26,945 nucleotides of DNA from DUQU01 sp964481475 (GCA_964481475.1 CAYZTG010000012.1:1-26945), one strand, 5' to 3'; counted from the stretch's first letter, positions 16,851 to 23,636 are shown. A program made the numbers and translations. Notes: generated from the letters alone by a model not told the origin.

Positions 16851-17480
16851 ATGAAAAAATGGTTTTTATTTTTATTTATTTTAACATTATATACGTTAAA
16901 AAATAGTTTAGAAGTTAAGGCTAATAGTGATTATTTAGCATTTGAAGAAATTGAAATTAAAAATGGAGAGTTTTTAAAAGACATTAGTAAAAAAGAATTA
17001 GATAAACATTATAAAAAGATTAGTAAAAGACAGTTTTATGGCTGGAAAACACATAATATTAATGTTGATAAAAAAGTTACTTATAAAACAGAAACATTGT
17101 TTTCTTACCACAATGACGGGACAACGCCAATCAAGTATTCATATTCAATGAAAAAGAAAGAAGTAGAAACAAGAAGTTTATCTTCTAGTGGTGATATTAA
17201 AGTTAAAGTTAGTGGCAAAATGCAAAAATTTGATGGTAATTTAGACTCCCAATTAAAACTTTCAAACACTTCAACTAAATCAAGAGAAGTCCAAGAAGAA
17301 TATAAAATAGATTTAAATGTTGATCCAGGAACAAAACTTAACTTATATATTTATGGTGAGGGTAAGATTACTAATGGAGTAGCAATCCATTATATGTTTT
17401 GGCTTGTCTATAAAAAAGGTGGTTATGAAGTTTTTACAATTACCACTCAATATTACCGACTAGAGAAAGTGCAAATATGA
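16851..17480 (+). CDS. Secreted beta-rich protein, possibly aerolysin/ETX-MTX2-like
   Basis: A 209-residue protein with a signal peptide (two Lys, hydrophobic residues 4-16, likely cleavage after Ala24) and no cysteine or other membrane segment, so it is probably secreted. Residues 76-175 alternate polar and hydrophobic residues. They contain a Ser/Thr-rich amphipathic stretch (about 105-145: ETRSLSSSG, KVKVSGKM, LKLSNTSTKS), then EEYKIDLNV and DPGTKLNLY. The order FSYHN, Ser/Thr-rich hairpin, tyrosine strand, V-x-PGTK resembles the pore domain of ETX/MTX2 aerolysin-type toxins, but this is by eye only and residue identity is low. The ribosome site is AGAGGTGAT. It heads a four-gene set with an ABC ATPase, so a cargo or partner of that system is possible. 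Confidence 0.6.
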   Translation: MKKWFLFLFILTLYTLKNSLEVKANSDYLAFEEIEIKNGEFLKDISKKELDKHYKKISKRQFYGWKTHNINVDKKVTYKTETLFSYHNDGTTPIKYSYSMKKKEVETRSLSSSGDIKVKVSGKMQKFDGNLDSQLKLSNTSTKSREVQEEYKIDLNVDPGTKLNLYIYGEGKITNGVAIHYMFWLVYKKGGYEVFTITTQYYRLEKVQI

Positions 17481-18253
17481 AAAAACTCACCTTTCCACTG
17501 ATAATTCTTTTTATAGCTCTATTGATTGTTATTAACTATTATGCCTATAAGTCACCAAAGTCAAAACAATTAATTACTCAAAATAAAGTCCATACGATTG
17601 TTAATGATCAAAAACTATATGTAGACTTATATAGTAATTATCAAAGCCCCTTTCACAATAAAGAAGCGATTGAAACAGTTTACCTAGAAGATAAAAAAGG
17701 CGAAAATAGATGGCTTTTAGAAATTCTTTCTATTTCAAAAGAAGCTAAGTATGAATACTTATTTGAAACTTATACGAACTATCTTTTTTGTTTTTCCCTT
17801 CCTCACCTAACAACTAATTTAGAAATGTCTGATGCTTACCTAAAAGTAATCTTAAAAAATGGTGAAGTAGGATCGTTTTTAATTGGTTCCTTTAATTTTT
17901 ATTATCAAACAGACCAAAATTTAGCAATTGCAAGTCTGCACGCTACTAAAAAAAATGACTTATTAGAAATAGAAACACTATCTTTAAAACTTGAACTAGC
18001 AGAAGATATTAAAGTAAATTATTTAAAAGTAGGTAATTATATTTACTATTATGACCAAGTACTAAGAATAAATGAAACATTGATAATTACGATTCCTTCT
18101 TTAATGAAAATTGCCGATAGCTTATCAGTTATTATTAATTATGAAAGTCATAATCAAACCTATTTAGAAGCACTACCGCACTTTATCTTTTTTGAAAATT
18201 ATGAAAATCCATTAAGTTATGGAATCTTAAACAATGTCTACCCCTTTAATTGA
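17477..18253 (+). CDS. Membrane-anchored extracytoplasmic protein, unknown
   Basis: A 258-residue protein with one N-terminal hydrophobic segment (about residues 5-24), no lipobox and a hydrophilic remainder, so it is probably anchored with its bulk outside. It overlaps the upstream secreted-protein gene by ATGA and the downstream ATPase gene by 20 bases, so expression of the set is tightly linked. The body is Leu/Glu/Lys/Tyr-rich with several predicted beta segments; no motif is recognised. By position it could be a receptor, chaperone or immunity protein for the secreted neighbour, or an accessory subunit of the transporter. None of these is shown by the sequence. Confidence 0.65.
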   Translation: MKKLTFPLIILFIALLIVINYYAYKSPKSKQLITQNKVHTIVNDQKLYVDLYSNYQSPFHNKEAIETVYLEDKKGENRWLLEILSISKEAKYEYLFETYTNYLFCFSLPHLTTNLEMSDAYLKVILKNGEVGSFLIGSFNFYYQTDQNLAIASLHATKKNDLLEIETLSLKLELAEDIKVNYLKVGNYIYYYDQVLRINETLIITIPSLMKIADSLSVIINYESHNQTYLEALPHFIFFENYENPLSYGILNNVYPFN

Positions 18254-18794
18254 AATAAAAGAATTAAACAAATATTACTTCAAAAATCATGTAGTTAAAA
18301 ATATAACCCTTGATATTTATCCGGGAATATATCTACTAAGAGGCGAGAACGGGAGTGGGAAGACAACCTTTATTAAAATATTGCTAGGTTTAGTAAGTAA
18401 AACAGGGGGAGAAATAAAAAGCAATTATAAAGATTACCGCTACGTTCCAGAGTTACTCGTAATTAAAAGTGATGTAAATGTGGAAACATATTTAAAGAGT
18501 GTTTTAAAGTTAAGAAACTTAAAAAGAGACTTTAAACTAGAAGAGTATTTAGAAATTGAGACTAATAAAAGACTAAACACTTTATCCAAAGGTAATTTAA
18601 AAAAGGTGTTACTATATTTAGCTTTTGTGGGCAGTCCAAAAATAATCTTTTTAGATGAGCCCCTAGATGGACTAGATCTAAAAATGAAAACAAAAGTTAT
18701 TAATTACTTAAACGATAACAATTTAAACTGTTTAATTTCTTCTCATTTAGAAGATTCTTATTCTAATATTGTAGGAGTTATTAATTTTGATTAA
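18234..18794 (+). CDS. Short ABC transporter ATP-binding protein
   Basis: A 186-residue ATPase, short for the family (usually 210 or more) but with all core parts: Walker A GENGSGKTT at residues 38-46, signature LSKGNLKK near 121, Walker B and D-loop IFLDEPLDGLD near 140, and switch His in ISSHLED near 167. The signature is LSKG instead of LSGG, and the D-loop has PLDGLD for PTSGLD. The missing C-terminal tail resembles compact ATPases of bacteriocin-immunity or lipoprotein-type exporters. ATG 18234 lies inside the previous gene with no strong ribosome site, so coupling is likely. It pairs with the membrane protein that follows. Confidence 0.85.
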   Translation: MSTPLIEIKELNKYYFKNHVVKNITLDIYPGIYLLRGENGSGKTTFIKILLGLVSKTGGEIKSNYKDYRYVPELLVIKSDVNVETYLKSVLKLRNLKRDFKLEEYLEIETNKRLNTLSKGNLKKVLLYLAFVGSPKIIFLDEPLDGLDLKMKTKVINYLNDNNLNCLISSHLEDSYSNIVGVINFD

Positions 18795-19467
18795 ATGGAT
18801 TAAATATCATTTTCTACACTTAAATGATAAGAAATGGAAAATAACATCAGCGTGTTTAATTTTAATTGTCCTAGTTATGTTACTATATTTTGCTGGTCTT
18901 TTTGACGGTAAAATTGAAAGATTACTTTTTAGTGAACGTTACTTAAAGGAGTATGAATGGGAAACATTCACGTTTTTAAATATTTTAATTATTATTTTGG
19001 TACTAATGGGTAGTAAAGAAATCTATTTACTTGATGAACCCCATATTTTACTAATTAATAAAAGAAAATATATTGTTTCCAAGGCAGTGGCCTATTTGTT
19101 TTTTTATTGGATAATTTTTATTGTAATTTATTTTCTTTATCAAGTTGTTTTAATAAGTATTTATGGATTTAGACAGTTCAATTATTATTTCCTTATTAAC
19201 TTGTTGTTAAACATTACCCTCAACCATAGTGTTATCTTACTCATTAGTGGAAAGACGAAAAGTATTTTAAAAATTATTTTATTCTTAATGCTACTATTTT
19301 TATTTAATAAAGTAAAGGAAATAAACATTTCCTATATTAGTAATTTAGAACTATTTTACCCAAGTCTTGCATTATCTTTGCCAAAAGCAGGTTATGTACA
19401 TGTTATTTTAATAAGTATTTTTTATTATGTTTTAGCATTTTTTAAACATGAAAAGTCTTTAAATTAA
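18787..19467 (+). CDS. ABC-associated membrane protein, unknown
   Basis: A 226-residue protein with about six hydrophobic segments (roughly residues 20-37, 62-76, 96-122, 134-155, 160-175, 205-220), the probable permease partner of the short ATPase. The start is TTG 18787, overlapping the ATPase stop. It is supported by a GTAGGAG ribosome site about 10 bases upstream (18772-18778) and by the lack of an in-frame ATG before the first membrane segment. No permease family is recognised from sequence. No terminator is seen between it and the infC promoter, 20 bases downstream. Confidence 0.65.
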   Translation: MIKWIKYHFLHLNDKKWKITSACLILIVLVMLLYFAGLFDGKIERLLFSERYLKEYEWETFTFLNILIIILVLMGSKEIYLLDEPHILLINKRKYIVSKAVAYLFFYWIIFIVIYFLYQVVLISIYGFRQFNYYFLINLLLNITLNHSVILLISGKTKSILKIILFLMLLFLFNKVKEINISYISNLELFYPSLALSLPKAGYVHVILISIFYYVLAFFKHEKSLN

Positions 19468-19485
19468 TATAAAAATTAATAAATG

Positions 19486-19514
19486 TTGACATTAATTAAA
19501 TAATTAGATATAAT
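19486..19514 (+). promoter_or_regulatory. Consensus sigma-A promoter for infC-rpmI-rplT
   Basis: TTGACA (19486-19491), 17 bases, then TATAAT (19509-19514): a perfect consensus at perfect spacing and the strongest promoter in the window, as expected for a ribosomal-protein operon. Start near 19521. Confidence 0.92.
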
Positions 19515-19520
19515 TAAACG

Positions 19521-19640
19521 GAATTAAATAAAAGTGAAAAGAAGAAATATCCATTTCTCGCCTGATAGAAGAGTCTTTAGGCAAAGAGCACAGTTAAAAA
19601 ATTAACTTTCTAAGTGGATATATTATCCACTTTTTATTTT
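19521..19640 (+). promoter_or_regulatory. L20-type attenuator leader of infC operon
   Basis: The untranslated leader of the initiation factor 3 / L35 / L20 operon. In Firmicutes, free L20 binds such leaders and causes early termination; that function is known from the family. Seen here: GCCT (19560-19563) can pair with AGGC (19579-19582); AGTTAA/TTAACT (19592-19607) forms a 6-bp hairpin with an AAAA loop; a terminator stem follows. ATATCCA at 19547-19553 is the exact complement of TGGATAT at 19615-19621, the 5' arm of the terminator. The two pairings exclude each other, which gives an antiterminator/terminator switch. The placement directly before infC supports the call. Confidence 0.8.
19612..19640 (+). 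terminator. Attenuator terminator in the infC leader
   Basis: A 9-bp stem AAGTGGATA (19612-19620) with TATCCACTT (19624-19632), loop TAT, then a T-rich tail. It ends about 29 bases before the infC start and is the off state of the leader switch. Confidence 0.88.
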
Positions 19641-19668
19641 CTAAAATTAAAAAAAAGAGGTGAATTGT

Positions 19669-20196
19669 ATTAACAAAACAAATAGACAAGGTGATTATTA
19701 CAACGAAAACATTCCATTTCAAAAAGTATTAGTTATTACTGATGATGGAGATAAACTTGGAATATTAAGTAAGCAAGAAGCTTTGAGGGAAGCTTACAAT
19801 CGGGAATTAGATTTAGTAGTTGTAAGTTCAGGTTCAAATCCGCCAGTAGCAAAAATTATGGATTATTCTAAGTATCGATATGACCAACAAAGACGTCAAA
19901 GAGAAATGAAGAAAAACCAAAAAACTTTTGAAGTAAAAGAAGTGAGACTTTCACCTGTTATTGGGGACCATGATTTAATGACTAAGTTTAACCAAGCTCA
20001 AAAATTTATTCAAAAAGGAGATAAGGTTAAAATTAGCTTAAGATTTAGAGGAAGAATGATTACTCATGCAAATCAAGGATTTGATGTAGTAAACCAGTTT
20101 ATTGAAAAGTTTGGCGACTTAATTATCGTAGAACAAAAACCAAAAATGGAAGGTCGCGTAATTTACGCTGCGATCGCTCCAAATATAAAGAAATAA
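19669..20196 (+). CDS. infC: Translation initiation factor IF-3
   Basis: IF-3 binds the 30S subunit, prevents early 50S joining and checks the start codon and initiator tRNA. The N-terminal domain (to about residue 75) includes KLGILSKQEAL and LDLVVVSS, then PPVAKIMDYSKYRYDQQRR as the linker, and the C-terminal domain begins with VKEVRLSP and includes GDKVKISLRFRGR. The start is probably ATT 19669: AGAGGTGA (19656-19663) is ideally spaced from it, and INK is where the family begins. The alternative GTG 19660 lies within the ribosome site itself, so it is unlikely. AUU starts on infC are known in other bacteria and let IF-3 repress its own translation. That gives 175 residues. Confidence 0.95.
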   Translation: MNKTNRQGDYYNENIPFQKVLVITDDGDKLGILSKQEALREAYNRELDLVVVSSGSNPPVAKIMDYSKYRYDQQRRQREMKKNQKTFEVKEVRLSPVIGDHDLMTKFNQAQKFIQKGDKVKISLRFRGRMITHANQGFDVVNQFIEKFGDLIIVEQKPKMEGRVIYAAIAPNIKK

Positions 20197-20208
20197 GGAG
20201 AAAGAATT

Positions 20209-20409
20209 ATGCCAAAACATAAGACACATAGCGGACTTAAAAAAAGAATAAAAGTCACAGGGACAGGCAAACTAATGCGTGGTAGAGCGTATAAAAACCA
20301 TTTAGCCCAATCAAAAACAACTAAGCAAAACAGACAACTAAGAAAGGAAACTAGCGTACATCCAAGTGATGAAAAAAGAATCAAATCGCTAATTTCAAAC
20401 ATGAGGTAG
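20209..20409 (+). CDS. rpmI: 50S ribosomal protein L35
   Basis: A 66-residue highly basic protein of the large subunit. It has the family's start PKHKTHSGLKKRIKVTGTGK and the KTTKQNRQLRK segment, at normal length. The ribosome site is AAGGAGAAA. It lies 12 bases after infC and 4 bases before rplT, the usual order, and is controlled with them by the L20 leader. Confidence 0.96.
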   Translation: MPKHKTHSGLKKRIKVTGTGKLMRGRAYKNHLAQSKTTKQNRQLRKETSVHPSDEKRIKSLISNMR

Positions 20410-20413
20410 AAAA

Positions 20414-21034
20414 ATGGCAAAAGCAAGAAATACTGTCCAAACAAGAAGAAGACGTAAAAAAATATTAAAATTGGCGAAAGGCTATTATGGTTCAAAGCGA
20501 ACATTATATAGAACTGCCAATGAACAAGTAATGAGATCTTTAAACTATTCATTTGTGAGCAGAAAGCTTCGTAAAAGAGATTTCCGCAAACTATGGATTC
20601 AAAGAATTAACGCTGCTTGCAAAATGTATGATTATAAATACTCAAAATTAATTTTTGGATTATCATTAGCTAATGTCCAAATTAATAGAAAAATGTTAGC
20701 TGACATGGCTGCCTTTGACCAAGATGGATTTAAACAACTAATTGATATTTCTAAAGAAGCGATTAATAACGCACCTAAGAAAGAAAAAGCTCCTTTACAA
20801 GAAAGAATTACTCTAGAGGGAATTTCTGAAACTCCTAAAAAAGTGGTAGAAAAAAAGGAAGAAAAAGTAGTATTAAAAGCAGAAAAAGTAGTTGTTAAAG
20901 AAGTCTCTAAAGTTGATTATAGTAAACTAACTGTAGCTGAACTTAGAGATATCGCTAAAGAAAGAGAGTTATCAGGCTACTCTACACTTAAAAAAGCAGA
21001 ATTAATTGATTTATTAGAAAACAATGAGGGTTAA
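20414..21034 (+). CDS. rplT: 50S ribosomal protein L20 with Rho_N/SAP-like C-terminal extension
   Basis: L20 organises 23S rRNA early in large-subunit assembly and represses this operon. Residues 1-119 are a normal full L20 (MAKARNTVQTRRRRKKILK, YGSKRTLYRTANEQVMRS, RKLRKRDFRKLWIQRINAA, GLSLANVQINRKMLADMA). The protein then runs on to 206 residues. Residues 120-168 are a Lys/Glu/Val-rich linker (KEEKVVLKAEKVVVKE), and 169-203 form a small helical domain, YSKLTVAELRDIAKERELSGYS-type followed by LKKAELIDLL, which matches the Rho N-terminal/SAP nucleic-acid-binding pattern. No frameshift or missed stop is needed: the frame is continuous and the terminator stem overlaps the stop. The tail probably adds RNA or DNA contact; its effect on autoregulation is unknown. 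Confidence 0.95.
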   Translation: MAKARNTVQTRRRRKKILKLAKGYYGSKRTLYRTANEQVMRSLNYSFVSRKLRKRDFRKLWIQRINAACKMYDYKYSKLIFGLSLANVQINRKMLADMAAFDQDGFKQLIDISKEAINNAPKKEKAPLQERITLEGISETPKKVVEKKEEKVVLKAEKVVVKEVSKVDYSKLTVAELRDIAKERELSGYSTLKKAELIDLLENNEG

Positions 21035-21050
21035 TAAACCCTCTTTTTTT
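21026..21050 (+). terminator. Terminator overlapping the rplT stop
   Basis: GAGGGTT (21026-21032) pairs with AACCCTC (21037-21043), loop AATA, followed by seven T. The stem includes the last sense codons and first base of the rplT stop codon. Confidence 0.93.
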
Positions 21051-21067
21051 AATTTAGAGGATAAAAA

Positions 21068-21096
21068 TTGTAATTAACTATCAAATAAAATATAAT
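21068..21096 (+). promoter_or_regulatory. Promoter predicting a leaderless mRNA
   Basis: TTGTAA (21068-21073), 17 bases, TATAAT (21091-21096). The normal start point, 7 bases after the -10, is A21103, the first base of the ATG of the next gene. Confidence 0.65.
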
Positions 21097-21102
21097 AGAG
21101 GT

Positions 21103-22530
21103 ATGAAACTTAGAAAATATCTTTTTATAATTGCATCTGTTATATCTTTCTTTTTATTAGTCTTAGGGCTAATCTTTTTAGATAATCAATATCACACTAC
21201 TGTTGCCCTTATAAGTGCTTTTTTATTTGTCTATGCTTTAATAAATTTTTTATATGGTCTCCCGAGGTTTATTATATATTTTATTTATGGAATTTTATCG
21301 ATAACAATTATTTATTTATCACCAGAAAAATACCGTTTTCTAATTGTTTTTTTACTTACAATCGTAGTTGTAATTAATCCATTAGTTTTCTTGGAAGTAT
21401 ATTTGGATAAGAATTTAGCTAAAAAAACAACTAAAACTTATGAGCTTAAAATAACAGGTAAATATGAAACATTTTACAAGTATCGTAGAGCAATGAAAGA
21501 GTACTACCATTTTCCTCAAACAAGAAAAATGTATACAAAGAAAATTTATACTTATTTAAGAAATGTTGCTGTAATAACACTTTTTTCCTTATTAATTTTT
21601 TTAATTATTTATACAACAAACATTATTATTACTGTTGATAACTTAAATGATGTTAATATCTTATTTGTCTATTTTCAAGTTGTTTTAACATTTATGCTAA
21701 TTATTCTTTATAAAAGTGGCTTCACAAGCATGTTTAGAATTGCGAGAATGGCATTTTTACCAATAATTTATTACTTAATATATTTAAGTAGTTTAGAGGG
21801 TTTATTAGCGCTTTTATTTTATATTTTATTATCAATTGCTATTATTGGGATGTTTATTGCTGAAGTCTATCTATATTTTACGCGAGTTAAATACTTAGCA
21901 TATGAATATATTAACCCTATTAATAATACAAGTGTGTATGCAAATGCCCTTTATGAGCCCTTCATATACGATGAGAATAAAATTTCAGTTGTCTATGAGT
22001 TTGAAGCATCGCTTGATTTATTTCATAAGAAGAGATTTGAATTAATTGTTTTTGCTAATTTTAAAAAAACAATTATAACAGCCTATGAAGCAACAAATAG
22101 AAAAGTTAGAGTTTTTGTGGAAATGTATGATGATAAAAAAATAGCTGCTTATCAAGCCAAACTTTCTACATTATTTAAAACTAGCGTCAAGTTATCAAGA
22201 CTAGATGATAATTACTATGAGAAGATGTTCTTACATAACCACGAGTATATTGTTACAAGAGCTTTATCACTGGCTCATATATTAAATGAATTAGAAATTA
22301 AGGATCAATTAATTATTAAAACATCAATGTTTTTTGAGAGTATTGATAAGGCGAAAGAATTACTTTTTAAGTATGAAACAGAACTTCAAGATATTGAAGG
22401 TAAATTAGTTTTAGATGTCATTTTAAAAGTTAAAAATGTTGACTACTTAATTGAAGCGAAAATTAGAGATCTATTATTAGATATGCTAGTTCAAGGTGGA
22501 GTGTTTATTCGAATAAAAGTTTATTACTAG
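21103..22530 (+). CDS. Large membrane protein with cytoplasmic C-terminal domain, unknown
   Basis: A 475-residue protein with about eight hydrophobic segments in residues 5-275: roughly 6-27, 32-50, 54-72, 78-98, then 153-175, 188-205, 218-236 and 236-262. The loop between the first and second four (about 103-150) is very basic and Tyr-rich, hence probably cytoplasmic. Residues about 285-475 form a soluble alpha/beta domain without a motif I recognise (for example ALYEPFIYDENKIS, VFVEMYDDKKIAAYQ, DVILKVKNVDYLIEA). An AGAGG lies at 21097-21101, but a TATAAT just before it suggests the transcript may begin at the ATG. galU follows after 10 bases, so a link to sugar-nucleotide or envelope work is possible. 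Confidence 0.75.
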   Translation: MKLRKYLFIIASVISFFLLVLGLIFLDNQYHTTVALISAFLFVYALINFLYGLPRFIIYFIYGILSITIIYLSPEKYRFLIVFLLTIVVVINPLVFLEVYLDKNLAKKTTKTYELKITGKYETFYKYRRAMKEYYHFPQTRKMYTKKIYTYLRNVAVITLFSLLIFLIIYTTNIIITVDNLNDVNILFVYFQVVLTFMLIILYKSGFTSMFRIARMAFLPIIYYLIYLSSLEGLLALLFYILLSIAIIGMFIAEVYLYFTRVKYLAYEYINPINNTSVYANALYEPFIYDENKISVVYEFEASLDLFHKKRFELIVFANFKKTIITAYEATNRKVRVFVEMYDDKKIAAYQAKLSTLFKTSVKLSRLDDNYYEKMFLHNHEYIVTRALSLAHILNELEIKDQLIIKTSMFFESIDKAKELLFKYETELQDIEGKLVLDVILKVKNVDYLIEAKIRDLLLDMLVQGGVFIRIKVYY

Positions 22531-22540
22531 GAGGTAATTT

Positions 22541-23407
22541 ATGATAAAAAAGGCAGTAATTCCTGCAGCGGGATATGGAACAAGATTTCTTCCGGCTACA
22601 AAAGCAGTTCCTAAAGAACTCTTTCCAATAATAGATAAACCAACTTTACAATTTATTATTGAAGAAGCTGTTAATGCTGGTATTGAAGAAATTCTAATTA
22701 TTACTAGTTCTCATAAAAATAGTATTATTGATTATTTTGATCGAAGTTTTGAATTAGAAAATGAATTAAAACGAACAAATAGACTAGATGACTTAAAAAA
22801 AGTAATAGATGTTGCAAATCTTGCAAATATTCATTTCATAAGACAAAAGGAACAATTAGGTCTAGGACATGCAGTTTTGCATGCGAAAGCATTTGTTGGT
22901 AATGAGCCTTTTGCAGTTTTATTAGGAGATGACTTATTTGTCGGGAAAGTACCAGCTACAAGAGAATTAATTGATGTTTATCATAAAGTAAAGTCATCAG
23001 TAATTGGGACAATGCCAATTAAAACTCACGAAACAAGTAGATATGGTATTTGTGATCCTAAGATAGAATTAAGCGAAGGTTTTTATGAACTAAAAGGAGT
23101 CGTTGAAAAACCTAAACCAGAAAATGCACCATCACTTTCAGCAATCGCAGGGAGATATATTTTATCACCTAAAATTTTTGAATTATTAGAAAAAGGTGAA
23201 CGAGGCGTTGGTGGAGAAATTCAATTGACAGATAGTATTTTAAAGTTAATGGAACAAGAAAAAGTATATAGTTTTGACCTTAAAGCTCGAAGATACGATA
23301 TTGGTTCGAGAATGGGATATTTAGAAGCTTTAATTGATTTCGCTTTAAAAAGAGAAGATTTAAGGGAAGATACTTTAAAATTATTAAAAGATAAAGTTAA
23401 CAAATAA
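22541..23407 (+). CDS. galU: UTP--glucose-1-phosphate uridylyltransferase
   Basis: A 288-residue cytoplasmic enzyme that makes UDP-glucose from glucose-1-phosphate and UTP. The nucleotide-binding start AAGYGTRFLPATKAVPKE (residues 9-26) carries the catalytic Arg and Lys; KPTLQFIIEEAVNAG, the FIRQKEQLGLGHAVLHA block, LGDDLF and VEKPKPENAPS follow in family order, and the end has GGEIQLTD and the KARRYDIGSRMGYLEA block. Length is normal for GalU/GtaB. A strong AGGAGG ribosome site lies 10 bases after the unknown membrane protein, so they are probably cotranscribed. With the phosphoglucomutase at 13889-15550 it supplies UDP-glucose for glycolipid or polysaccharide synthesis. Confidence 0.95.
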   Translation: MIKKAVIPAAGYGTRFLPATKAVPKELFPIIDKPTLQFIIEEAVNAGIEEILIITSSHKNSIIDYFDRSFELENELKRTNRLDDLKKVIDVANLANIHFIRQKEQLGLGHAVLHAKAFVGNEPFAVLLGDDLFVGKVPATRELIDVYHKVKSSVIGTMPIKTHETSRYGICDPKIELSEGFYELKGVVEKPKPENAPSLSAIAGRYILSPKIFELLEKGERGVGGEIQLTDSILKLMEQEKVYSFDLKARRYDIGSRMGYLEALIDFALKREDLREDTLKLLKDKVNK

Positions 23408-23415
23408 CAATCTTA

Positions 23416-23429
23416 TGAAATCGTTTTCA
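23416..23429 (+). promoter_or_regulatory. cre-like site (CcpA operator)
   Basis: The 14-mer TGAAATCGTTTTCA fits the catabolite-response consensus TGNAANCGNWNNCW at all fixed positions. It is centred about 61 bases before the predicted start of the structured RNA, a position where CcpA activates promoters such as those of ackA and pta in Bacillus. The identity of the binding protein is inferred; no ccpA gene is in the window. Confidence 0.5.
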
Positions 23430-23448
23430 AAAAAGTGAATCGCACTTG

Positions 23449-23477
23449 TTGAAATGATAAAAAAATCATGTTATACT
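23449..23477 (+). promoter_or_regulatory. Strong promoter of the structured RNA
   Basis: TTGAAA (23449-23454), 17 bases, TATACT (23472-23477), with TGT before the -10 (extended -10). ATGAT (23454-23458) and ATCAT (23465-23469) form an inverted repeat within the spacer and may be an operator. Start near 23484. Confidence 0.78.
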
Positions 23478-23483
23478 ATAAAT

Positions 23484-23636
23484 GCCTAGGAAGTCCGGTA
23501 GAACCCAACCCTCAGAAACGGAAATGAGAACTTTATGGGGTTAGAATGCTTAAGTAATTAAGAATCACGAAATAAAGTTGTAGTTTACCATAAGTAAAAT
23601 ATTTTCGTTCTTACTCACTTTCTGGGTTTTTATTTT
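23484..23636 (+). ncRNA. Structured noncoding RNA, class not recognised
   Basis: About 150 bases between galU and the Fic-like gene. CCTAGGAAGT (23485-23494) pairs end to end with ACTTTCTGGG (23617-23626), ten consecutive pairs including wobbles. GTAGAA (23498-23503) then pairs with TTCTTAC (23608-23614) with one bulge. Inside these lie AACCC/GGGTT (23507-23511 with 23538-23542), the hairpin CTTAA-GTAA-TTAAG (23549-23562), and ACGAAATA/TATTTTCGT (23567-23574 with 23600-23608) capped by TTTAC-CATAA-GTAAA (23584-23598). A T-rich run (23627-23636) follows the closing helix, so the RNA may end there. It lacks SRP, tmRNA and RNase P landmarks and is multibranched, unlike the rod of 6S RNA. It could be a small RNA or a riboswitch for the next gene, which starts 74 bases later behind a possible promoter of its own (TATAAT 23678-23683). 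Confidence 0.65.

Noticed and set aside
20163..20552. Reverse-strand 129-codon hydrophobic frame opposite rpmI and rplT.
   Set aside because: It is the complement of Lys/Arg-rich ribosomal genes, which always reads as Phe/Leu-rich; no ribosome site.
23418..23458. Hairpin-like inverted repeat after galU, with AAGTG-AATCG-CACTT at its tip, as a galU terminator.
   Set aside because: It is followed by A residues, not T, and it overlaps the -35 of the next promoter. The cre-like site explains the left arm.
23482..23544. A 20-codon frame with ATG at the start of the structured RNA.
   Set aside because: No ribosome site, the predicted transcript starts within or after the ATG, and the bases are explained better by the long-range pairing.
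23484..23636. Assignment of the structured RNA to SRP RNA, tmRNA, RNase P or 6S RNA.
   Set aside because: No GGAAG/AGCAG loop of SRP, no tag frame or CCA-type end of tmRNA, far too short for RNase P, and multibranched where 6S is a single rod.
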